Origin: Paulinella micropora
Taxonomy: Eukaryota > Cercozoa > Imbricatea > Euglyphida
Assembly (NCBI GenBank): GCA_009731375.1
Contig: BJOX01000178.1
Coordinates: 656,839-717,146 of the forward strand
DNA: 60,308 nt
Direction: 5' to 3'
This document shows positions 38,288 through 48,395 of the stretch, piece by piece. The notes under the pieces are model-generated. The model searched no databases, was not told the DNA's origin, and was given only the letters and a program-made list of their open reading frames with translations. The number at the start of each line of letters is the position of its first letter. Positions within the stretch are counted from its first letter, which is position 1. The position numbers and the translations under genes are program-made.

Positions 38288-40299
38288 CTACTCAAGCCGA
38301 GAGTTACCCCCTGCCATGTAATTCAGAAACGAGGTACTTTGCTGTTGACTGTGTGACAAATACGACGTTGCTTGCTGCTGTGAGTATGCCAGATACGCCG
38401 CAAGGCCGCTGCCTCCACGGCCTCCACCGGCTGCTGGCTGGAAAACAGGTGACAATGCAGGCGGTTGACCTCCATATCCGCCATGCTGGTCGGGCGGGGA
38501 GGACGGGGGGATTGCAAAGGGGACCACATGCGGCGGCAACGATGGGGGCGCGCACTTCTCCTTGCATCTGCACCCTTTGCCATGCTTAGCATCTGGTACA
38601 CATTCCTCACATTTGCACCCTTTGCCATGTGGTACGCACCCTGTGCAATCGCACCCTTCTCCATGCCCGGGGACGCGTTGCGACTGGCGGCACCGCGGGC
38701 ATCGACAGCCTGGGGCGCATACCTGACGATCACCTCCCCCTTGGATCGGGGTCTGCCCGTCCGGCCGCTTTGAACCACTTTCCTTTGCAGTGCCACGCTT
38801 CACTTTCTTCTTTTTAGGTGACTGCAAGGGTGAATCTTCCGACTCATCATCCGAATCTTCCGACTCATCATCCGAATCCTCCTCGTCCGTTTCCTCTAAA
38901 TCAAAACCAGGTACCCATCACATCAGATTGTGCACGGCAAGCTTATTACCTTGCGCGCGCGCTTCAGTATTATTAGCAGCAGCAAGCTTGGCCCTTGCCT
39001 TGGCGCGCTTCTTGATGCCCAGGGGGCACGTCGGGCAAAGGCAAGTTGGCAGGTGCGTCTGGTTGCCACCCTTGCCACCGACTCCAACTTTTTTACCAGC
39101 TGCAGTCTTCTTTGCAGGTAGCTGTGAGAGTGCAAGCATGTTTTGTGTTGTGTGGGTGCAGGCTCTTACCTTGAAGTTCTGGGGTGCAGGCGAAGGCTTA
39201 TTGAAGCGAGGCCAAATCAACTTCCTGTCCGCATCCGCCGCCAGAGGCATGTCCCGGGGCGTTACTCCCCCAACGTGCTGGGGCCAATACACAGAGCCCT
39301 TCTGGCCATCGTAGTCAAATTTTAAAAAAACGCCGTACACGAGGTTGTCCGCCATTTTGAGGATGGGGTATTGATTTCTCTTGCCTTTCGGCAGAATCCA
39401 GGTGCAGTTTGCACCTGAACCCTCAGGCGCATGGTTTATCAGCGCGCCTGCGTTGCATGGCGGCTGGGAACGATCCTCTGCTACTTCCTTGCGATGTGCT
39501 TTGGTAAAGCACCAGAGCTTGCCACCGATCTTGAGCGTGCTGTCGCCCGGACTTGCCAAAACAGCAGAGAAGCCTGCGGGATCCACCTTTTCATCATAGC
39601 AGTCGCCCCAAAATTGTAGCAGCAGTTCCCTCCCGAATCCGCCGAGCTCCTCGCCCTCCCGCAGCCCAATGTCCCCGTACCGAGCTCCGTTGATGGGAAC
39701 TAGCTGCACCCCGTAACCTTCTAGAGGATCTCTTCCCTCTGGATCAACGAACGAATCCATTGCAACAACGCGCACCTCGCCCTTTGGCAATACCGACTTG
39801 CGCCTGACCTTGCGGGACGCAATACTATCCCTGCGCATAATAAATTTTGCATCATTTTCAATGACAGACAAGCTGCTGTTGCTTACCCCTGACTGCTGGA
39901 TGCGCTCAGGGCGGTGCTGGAGGCAGAGGCCTTCGCGTCTGCACTGACTTTGGGGGGGGTTTGAGCGACCACGGTGGCGCGATAGCGCGGAATGGGAGGA
40001 AGCGGCTCGTCTTTCGGCAAGCGACCGTTCGCTGCTTGAATATGCGGCTCCAGTAGGGGATATACGCACTCTTGCAGAAAGCTGTCTCTGGCACGGCCTC
40101 TGTGCTCGCTCTGGTCTTTCTTCGTGGCCACTGCATCTATGTCTGCCTCCACCAAAAAGGACAAAGCAAAAGTGCGTTCGCTGGCTCCAGCGGGAGTGGT
40201 CTCAATCGCGACCAAGCACGATCGCGTGTTTATGGAATTCGCCAGAACTATAAACTTGCCACGCGGGTCCTGTTGCAGGCAACGGCCCGGACTATGCAA
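38288..40299 (-). CDS. Spliced nuclear protein with SET-like region and CXC-type cysteine cluster
   Basis: Exons with consistent phases: about 39897-40288, 39170-39830, 38950-39121 and 38288-38895. Introns are tiny (48-66 bases) with good signals. The 39170-39830 exon resembles a SET (protein lysine methyltransferase) core: EGYGVQLVPI, CNAGALINHAPEGSGANC in place of the usual NHSCxPNC, and a closing YGVFLKFDYDG. The last exon has an acidic Asp/Glu/Ser stretch, a nuclear-localisation-like SPKKKKVKRG, four cysteine units (CAPGCRCPRC, CDCTGC, CKCEEC, CRCKEKC) like CXC/Tesmin DNA-binding motifs, and a Gln-rich tail. If the SET reading is right, it could modify chromatin around the element. SET assignment is moderate and activity unknown. 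A further 5' exon may lie at 40.4-40.55 kb. Confidence 0.5.
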
Positions 40300-40608
40300 G
40301 CAACAGATACCGCGATTGCATGTCTGTATGTGCAGCGTTGCTTACCCAAGCACAAGGCATATGGCCGGGGGCACCATCGTTGTCAATACCCATTCACCTG
40401 CCTACGGGTAGGAGGGGGGTGGACTGCAGTGCATGCTATCAAAGCAGGAAATTACGGTTAGGTTCAGCCCAAGGTTGCTCCAGTACTGGCTGTCGACACA
40501 CGCGAAGTACTCCACAGATGTGCCCACAGAGTACGCTATCACAAGTCTAGACATCATTGCAGTAGGGACACGGGGAGGGTGTGAAGAGCAAGAAAAAAAC
40601 AAAAACAG

Positions 40609-43199
40609 TTAGTACCCTTTCTGTTGTTGCGCCTGTTCGGTTGCGCTCATTCCGGCTGGAAATTTATAATAATACTGTTTTGCGGGCCTGACCTCCCAGA
40701 ATTTATAATTTTTCTTCGCTTGTTCCCAGGCCGCTCGTGCTGCATCATCTACTGCTTTTTGCTCAGCTATGAGCTTTAGGTTGGCGGCGGTATCGGCATC
40801 ATCGATCGCGGCTTGGTCCTCCGTACCCTTACCGTCTTTCTTGTCCGCCGTGCTAGCGCTCACCGTAAGATCTTCCGTATGCGTGCCCTTACCGTCTTTC
40901 TCGTCCGCGGCGTCGCCCGCCTTATCCCCGATCGACTTGCTTTTAATGTCCCCAAGCACCGAAGAGAGACGAGTCACAGACGGAGCACGAGTATTATCAG
41001 GGTAGATAATGGCATAGTCAAAAGGAGCTTTAGAAAGCACATCAACAGAAGGAGACAAGTCAAGCATACGTCTACCTTTCTGCCTTAGAGATTTAGCTTT
41101 AGCCATCCCCCCATGCCCAGGCACATAAAACCACAATGAGTGTTTGACACCAGTCAAAGGCAAAGGCAAAACAGACAAGAGCTTCTCAAGCAATATAATG
41201 ACACCAGGCTCGGACGGCACACCAGGCGAGACACATGGCACACGAGACAACGCATCAGCACCCAAATGTTCAACACCAGGGCTGTAACGTAACTCAAAAT
41301 CCAGATCTTGTAACACCTCAACAGCCCACCGAACCACTTTGGGGCTCTGTGCTGTCGAGATCCACAATAATGGTTTTTGATGAATGTAAACAACAGGAGG
41401 CTCATGACTAGCTTGAACGAAATAACGACACTTGGATAAAGCAATAGTCAGAGCAAATGCCTCACGCACGTACGGTGACCAACGAGACTGAGACAAAGTG
41501 TATTTATGAGAGAAATATGCAATGGGCTGTCTAACACCCTCAGCGGACATGTGATAAACACAACAACCAGCAGCCAATAACGAGCTATCAGAGTCAACAT
41601 ACAATCGACGAGACGGTCAAACGGAACCAACAAAGGTGCAGACTTCATCTCTGTCTTAAAAGCAGCAATAGAAGCAATAGCATCCTCGGGCAAAAGCTTA
41701 GGAAATTTTATATCATCTTTGCATAATTTATGCAACGGAATCATGCGTTCCGAGAAATGATCAAAATGTTTAAAGAAATAGGTAAATAACCCAACCAAAG
41801 AACGCATTTCAGAAGGAGAAGCAGGCAACGATATATCATCTACAGCCTTAATATGTGCAGGGCTAGGTCGTATGCCTTCCGACGAAACCTCTGACCCTAG
41901 CATCACTTCTTTCTGGTAACCTATCCTGATCTTAGAAGGCTTTAAGGTCCCTCCCCGTGATTGCACTCTATTTACTACCTTCTTACACAGCATAAGCAAT
42001 TCCTCCTCTGAATTTGCGCAGACGAGAATATCATCAAGGTATACGAAGATTTTATCATTGAAGTAAGGCGAGTCACTAAACATAGACAAAGCAATCTTCA
42101 TGTAACGAGAAGTAGCATTGGTAGGACCAAAAGGCAACACAGTAGGACGGAACAAACCAAGCGGGGTACGAACAGCAAGCACATCACGACAAGAAGGCGA
42201 CAGAGCAACAGAATTGAAAGCGGAAGTCTGATCAAACTTAGCGTAATATTTGAATCCAGCAAGTTTCCTCTTAAGATCACTCATCACAGGAATTTCTTGC
42301 GCAATCTTCTTGAAGCGTTTATTCACCTCACGATAATCACCAACCACTCGCACTTTCGCAATCTTTCTCTCCCCCGTAACCGGATCATGGATCCAGGTAG
42401 GAACAATATGAAGCGGCGACGCCCACTGACACTCAGGGCTCGCCGGCTCATACAAACCTAAACGCACCTGTTCTTTGATCCAATCTGTCAACACACCAGT
42501 CTGTGCCGGGCCATAGGAACGAGGCCTAGATGCAACAGGGACAGAACCAGGACGCAGCTCCAAATCTAGCACAGCATCAGAAATTTTTCCTGGCAGGAAA
42601 GACAACACAGGAACCGAGCCATTCCTAAAAACAGACTCAAGCTCAACTCGAGCAGTAGGAGATAAAGAAGAGGAAATATCGACTTGTGAGAACATGTCAG
42701 TAAATGATTCTTTTTCAAGAGCACTGCTGTTCCCATGCTTGTCCCTATAAGCACGACACCACTTTTCAGCAAGAAAATGTTCGTACACAGAAGGAGAATG
42801 AAACAAAGGATAAGCGGGACTAGCGCGAAATACAGATGACAAACTCTGAGACGCATTAGCCTCAACAACAAAGCACTCAACAGGAGAAGGAACAAAACGC
42901 AGACTGCCTGACTCAATAGAGTGATAAACCAAAGAGTCATCAGCATGAACAGCACCACTAAAAAGCAGACACAATACAAGCATGTGAAAAGCATAACAAC
43001 GCCTCAGCCACCAACGCCGCGGCCAGTCATAAAAGACCGAAAGCCATACAAACGCGCTACAGCAGAGAAAAGGTAAAGCAACACACGCAGCGCAGCTATC
43101 ATCGCCAACAGATGCAACATCAAATCCCACAATGTGTAGCTGAAAACCAACAAAGGGACAAGAGAAACAGCGCATCTGCCCAATCCCAACCCAAGGCAC
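40609..43199 (-). CDS. Second retroelement: reverse transcriptase and RNase H, no integrase
   Basis: The RT frame 41605-43199 contains VRVVGDYREVNKRFK, YYAKFDQTSAFNSVAL, LPFGPTNATSRYM and the catalytic YLDDIL, of Ty3/gypsy type. A one-base frame change near 41605 joins RNase H (LYVDSDSSLLAAGCCVY, REAFALTIAL, ALSRVPC). The C-terminus is a charged Lys/Glu/Asp tail to a stop at 40609 instead of an integrase. Upstream of the RT, a hydrophobic signal-like segment (HMLVLCLLFSGAVHA) is unusual for a pol protein. No LTRs were found at either end, so it is truncated or of a non-standard type. It lies just upstream of the SET-like gene. Confidence 0.75.
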
Positions 43200-43343
43200 G
43201 GCTTGCTAAAGCACAAACAGAAAGGAGAACCGTGAGATATAGCAAACCAATCTGTTCCTGTTCAAACAACACAATGCTCTTAGGAGAGGGATTTGACACA
43301 ACAGATACCACCGGAAAACAGCATGAGGATAAATAGTTTGGAA

Positions 43344-44225
43344 TTATGGCTGAAAAACACATGTTAGCAAAAATGCAAGCAAGGGCACGAACACATCATG
43401 TTCCCTAACAGCGTAAGCAACACAACATTTCAAAACATCAACCCTGATTTGAATCCAGAGCTTAACAGCAACAGAGTTAGCAAAATGTCGAGGATGAGAC
43501 GGATCAGGCTGAATGAAGCCCAGCCTACGAGTTTCAGAGATTGTATTAAACACCTTAGTGCGCAAAGCAGGACCTGGAAGAGTCAGCAACCAAGTGACAG
43601 CACAACACGCAAATTGAATATTTCTCCACCACTTGCGGAGTTTAGTCTTATATTCATCCGCGTCAGTTTCATCGAGCTCACCTAACATATCATCAGACGT
43701 GGCACCTGAAACAAAATCAAATGCTGCAGGATCATACGGGTGGATACCTGCACCAATAGGGTGCACAGTAGAAAGATCAAGCATTTTATCTGCCTCTCTC
43801 TTAGTAGTACTCTCATCAACTGAATGTAACACACTTCGAAAGAACAAAGAGAATGCGGGCGAAACAACTTTCTTAGTCTGCTTGGTCGGATCACCTGCAA
43901 ACACAGACAGAAAAGAAAAACGATCAAAATGCTTTGCAGGTTCGTTCACCTTTGCAGGTTCGTTCACCCAAGGAGGCGGAGTAATGAGAAGGCTCTGCCT
44001 AATACAAGCCAAGTATATCTGATCAGTTTGTGCAAGGACTTGAGCAACAGATCCCAAAGGTCGCTCCGCAGAACTGGAAGGAGCATGCACAGCAGCATTC
44101 GATCCTTTTACGTTCTGACTCGGACGCCCATGGGAATGTTTACCCTTAGAGTTATTAAACATGCAAACAAAGAGCACGACCAAACAGAGCAAAAACAAGA
44201 AAATTAATACAAACAAGCAGTACAA
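43344..44225 (-). CDS. Gag-like ORF of the second retroelement with N-terminal membrane segment
   Basis: About 293 residues upstream of the RT on the same strand. The N-terminus is strongly hydrophobic (LFVLIFLFLLCLVVLFV), followed by a basic linker and then a mostly helical domain. I see no zinc knuckle. Gag identity is inferred from position. The short frames 43004-43362 between it and the RT are also hydrophobic. Confidence 0.45.
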   Translation of the reverse strand: MYCLFVLIFLFLLCLVVLFVCMFNNSKGKHSHGRPSQNVKGSNAAVHAPSSSAERPLGSVAQVLAQTDQIYLACIRQSLLITPPPWVNEPAKVNEPAKHFDRFSFLSVFAGDPTKQTKKVVSPAFSLFFRSVLHSVDESTTKREADKMLDLSTVHPIGAGIHPYDPAAFDFVSGATSDDMLGELDETDADEYKTKLRKWWRNIQFACCAVTWLLTLPGPALRTKVFNTISETRRLGFIQPDPSHPRHFANSVAVKLWIQIRVDVLKCCVAYAVREHDVFVPLLAFLLTCVFQP

Positions 44226-44839
44226 TTGTTGCTAGCAGGAAAGTGTGCAATTTGCAAACGCAAACATATCATCAAAAACCAAGAAAATAAAGGAAAACCA
44301 ACAAAATATATATAGGCAACCCTTGGAAACAAGTAAAACAGTAAGAAAACACAACAGGAGATATGAAAAATGGCAGCAGACAAGAGAGGCGTTACAGACA
44401 ACAGTCTACACAACTTTCCTGTGCAAAGCCACAATAAAATCCACAAGTTAAAGACAGAAACAAACTTGATTTTTTTTTTTTTGGTTGTGAATCTGACCAT
44501 ATCTATATAGATGTCACACCTTCGATTTGGTTTCAGGAATGAATTCGATCTCAGACTTACTTAATGAATTGCAAAACTGTCCTAACCTGCCTGGACGAAG
44601 CAGCAAAAGATTAGGAGACTGAATTATGATAAAAAACACTGCTGACACAATTTGTAACTACATTGACCATATCACATATCATATATGGAAGTGTTTGTTT
44701 GTTGTTTTTTTTGGAAAAATTGCGTCAGTGGTGTGAAAAGTGCGTCACTTTTGGCAACATTTTCTCTTGTACCTTGCTAGGGACCATAGAGCCTTTACTG
44801 CCCTGGCAGTCCTACCAATAAATTCTATTCTATTCTACT
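44226..44839. other. Leader of second retroelement and spacer
   Basis: AT-rich, with a T run at 44470-44482. No LTR, hairpin or gene is recognised. Confidence 0.4.
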
Positions 44840-46170
44840 GACAGGGAAAAAAATCGAAGGAAGACTCGAAGAAATTCGATTTTTGTCTGCCCCAGAGCAT
44901 CTATTCCTGTGATTTTGGGTGCAATATAATCGAAAGCCCAGGTCATTCTCGAGCTGCTTGTAGAGGTGATTTTCATCGCAATAGCTCACAATCAGACACG
45001 CCCGAGTGCAGATACTGCGGCAGCCAGAGACAGGCAAAGGAGGGGGCATCAAAGTTGGGACTTTCTGTATATGAGAGATGTGGTGTGTACTGGGAGAGAA
45101 AGTCAATTCATAGATGCTTTTAGATGTATCTTTATGTTTTCACACAAATACATCATCTGTGCTCCCACGCAAGTTTGCTTCATAGTTTTGAACGTGGACC
45201 CACAAACAGCCCAACCAACCAACCACTGCAGCCTTCTCCTTTTTCTACTTTTGTCATTTCCAATTCCCATGACCACTCACAGCCCAGCATACATTAATAT
45301 CTTGTGAATATCAAACATACATAGCACACCAAGCATGCACACCGGTCCATAATCAATCAAAACGTCAGAATTTCGATCACTTTTCTCGTGACATGACGTA
45401 ATGTACAGGTTTTTTCCTGTTCTGCGCATGCACTGCTACAAATTCAAGTTTTTGAACAGAAAATTAAAGATCAAATTGAACTATGTTCTATTTAATTAAA
45501 TGTGGTTTTGATCTAGTTAATCAAGTTGTACTGTCTTGAGTTATTCAACGACTGAAGCTGCTGTCCACAGCCTGAATACTAGGAATACTCTATACTAGAT
45601 ATATACTGTACTATGGGCCAGTTCCGAAATCTATTGAAAATCAAAGGAAAGCAGGTTCTTCATAACGATGAGTGACTTTCGTACATACCAAGCATAAACA
45701 TAAATTCATGATTTAGTGGTGGTGTGGCTGCAATGTCAAAAAACAGAAGAAAAAATCGAGAAGCTTGAAGACAAATTCGTTTTATTTACTTTTGAATTGA
45801 TCATGATAACAGGTTTGCCATTGTAAACTTGCGGACAGACAACAATTATTTCAAAAGATGTTTGTCAAGTCGATGAAATACCTCAATAGATGTTTTTGGA
45901 ATGATACTAGTGATATGCTTGCACAGAAAAAATAAACAGAGTCCCAACTTTGACAGATGCACCTTGAACAACTATAACAATTGCAAGTTTGCCTGTCTCT
46001 GGCTGCCGCAGTTTCTGCACTCAGGCGTGTCTGATTGTGATGAAAATTATCTCTGCAAGCAGCTCGAGAATGAACTGGGTTTTCGATTGCACCCAAAATC
46101 GCAGGAATAGATGCTCTGGGGCAGACAAAAATCGAATTTCTTCGAGTCCTTCGATTTTTTTTCCCCGGTG
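44840..46170. mobile_element. Foldback element 3 with arms of about 230 bp
   Basis: 44840-45075 is the approximate reverse complement of 45940-46170: AATCGAA...TCGAAGAAATTCGATTT, CCCAGAGCATCTATTCCTG and GTGATTTTCATCG all recur inverted. The interior of about 860 bp has no coding capacity. A non-autonomous element. Confidence 0.75.
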
Positions 46171-47090
46171 GGGTTTTGTGGTCCAAACCCCAAAACCGTT
46201 CCTGTAGATGTCCTTCTGACCCGAAGGCTCGCTCTTGCCTCCTGTCGGTAGCTTGACATCCGTAGAGCTCTACCTCCTGTTCAACCACAACTGTTTACGC
46301 AGTGGTTCTGAAACACAGCTGGGATGGACTTCCCTTCTGCTGTGTCACTCTTGGGTGTGACACAGACCGTAGAAGCCTTTCCCCTGGATCACTTCTGTGA
46401 TTTTGCTGCGCTTCCACACGTACAAGGCTCACAACCCTGAAGAAGTTGAACAGTATTTGCAATATTAGAAGCCGGTTTAACGTCTCCCAGGCGTCCCCGG
46501 TTGACTCAATAACCAGCTCCAAACGTCCTTAATAAGAAAATCACTCAACACAGACAAAAGCCCGCCAAACGAACGAAACAGCTCATGCAGGTCTCTAAGT
46601 CAAAATTTCAGGTGTCCAAACGTGACATATTGGCATTTGCGCCACCACTGCCACCCACACCAGTAATTACTACTTTTTCCATACTATAAACTATAACTAT
46701 TATTATTAACTAACGTATTTACCGGTTGTATTAATCCCATCACCCCGACTCACTTCCTAAGGGGAGACGTGAAACCGGCTTCTCATATCATTTATACTGT
46801 CCTACTTCTTAAGGGTTAGGAGCCTTGTACGTTTTGGATCACAACAACATCACTCAAAGTGATCGAGAGGGAAAGGTTTCTACGGTCTGTGTCACACCCA
46901 AAAGTGACACAGCAGAAGGGAAGCCCTCCCCAAAGTGCTTCAGAACCACTGCGTGAATCGTTGTGGTGGACAGGGGGTAGAGCTCTGCAACGGCTGAGCT
47001 ACCGAAAGGAGACAAGAGTGAGCCTTCGGGTCAGAAGGACATCAACAGGAACGGTTTAGGGGTTTGGACCACAAAACCCCATCATCAGGC
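46171..47090. mobile_element. Foldback element 4 with arms of about 280 bp
   Basis: 46171-46450 is the approximate reverse complement of 46805-47090: GGTTTTGTGGTCCAAACCCC, TTCTGACCCGAAGGCTC and CTGTGTCACTC recur inverted. It starts exactly where foldback element 3 ends. Spacer of about 350 bp, no coding capacity. Confidence 0.75.
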
Positions 47091-48395
47091 AAGCCCGGAA
47101 ATCAGTTCAGGGGTGCTTGTGGCGCGCAGACGTGTTGGTGGGTGCAGGGTAGCTACCTGCTAGAGGAAACCAACAAGAAGAGGCTGAAGGCTGATTGCTG
47201 CAATTAGACCTTGTGCAACGTACTCTGAAAGGGGAATTTGCAGAACAGGTGGCAGCCAGTCAAGAGCACACAACAGACAGGAAACAGGAACCTTTCTGGG
47301 TTAGAAAAATAACTTTAGATGACACAAAAAACAGAGAAATGAAAATGAGACAAACAACATACCGAACTACAGCGGTAGAGAGGACTGGGAATACTTCCAA
47401 CGCTCGTTGCTGTTACAGGCAGTTAGGAAGGACCTCAAAGGTGGATTTGAGGACGTAAAGGGACATCAACTAGAGGTTCATCGTGCCAACCTCAGAAGAC
47501 TGCACATGGCAGGAAAGACTGTACCATGCTATATGAGTCTATGGGAAAGGCATGTGAAAAAGAAAGCAGCAGTGGCAGCAACCAGCAGCAGCAATGCAAT
47601 GGGGTCATTAGACAGAGCACTAGGGCTGCAAGGGAGTGCAGAAGAGGAGGAAGAAGTAGTGCATGCCAAGCTTGGATGATGCAGAAGAGGAGTCAGAAGA
47701 CACTGCAACTTCCTGAAGAGGATGAACAGCCAGAGCCGGTGCCACTGTCGGTCCAAAAACCAAAATCATCTGTGAGACTGCGAACTTTGGCTTTTCCTTG
47801 CGGGGCGTATCGAAAGACCATATTGTCTTCTTTTATGTCCCATGCCGGCACATTGGGATCTGGGCTTGGAAAATCATTGTACTGCATCGTGATTGCAGTG
47901 TCAATTTTGCAGTTGCCTAGCGGTTGCCATGTCTCGTCGTTATTCACTTGCACAAACACCGTCTGCTGTCCATCCTTTCTTTCCACACGATAGGCCTCGA
48001 TAGTTTCTACAATAATCTTCTCCTTGGGCATGCGAAAGGCAGTGGGGTAACAGGAACAGCACTTGAACTAGTTGAAGCGGGAATGCTCTCAAACTTAAGG
48101 AGAAATGCCAAAGAAACCCGCCGAATGCCACTATTCCCTGTACGGTACGGTGAGTTTAGGAGCTTTGAAAAAGCACCCTTGTGACACGTTTGTGCAGAGC
48201 GAGCCACTAGTGACACACCCTCGCAGGTCGTCACCTCTTCTCTTGTTATGTTACATCCCACTTGTGCTGTAGTTGGCATCCCAATCTCGACCCTTTTCAG
48301 CTTAGAGGCTTCAGCCTTTGGAAAGCTCTATTCGGTGCTATACGAACAATCTGATTGTGAGTATGAACTGCTTGTTGTTGCTGTCCCAGAGGCAT
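47091..48395. other. Fragmentary coding region, one chromo-like frame on the minus strand
   Basis: A minus-strand frame at 47693-48031 reads VETIEAYRVERKDGQQTVFV...TWQPLGN, faintly like a chromodomain fold, then an acidic segment. Plus-strand frames at 47195-47458 and 47407-47679 are charged (LKGGFEDVKGHQLEVHRANL) and could be exons of the next gene. None has a complete supported structure. Confidence 0.3.
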
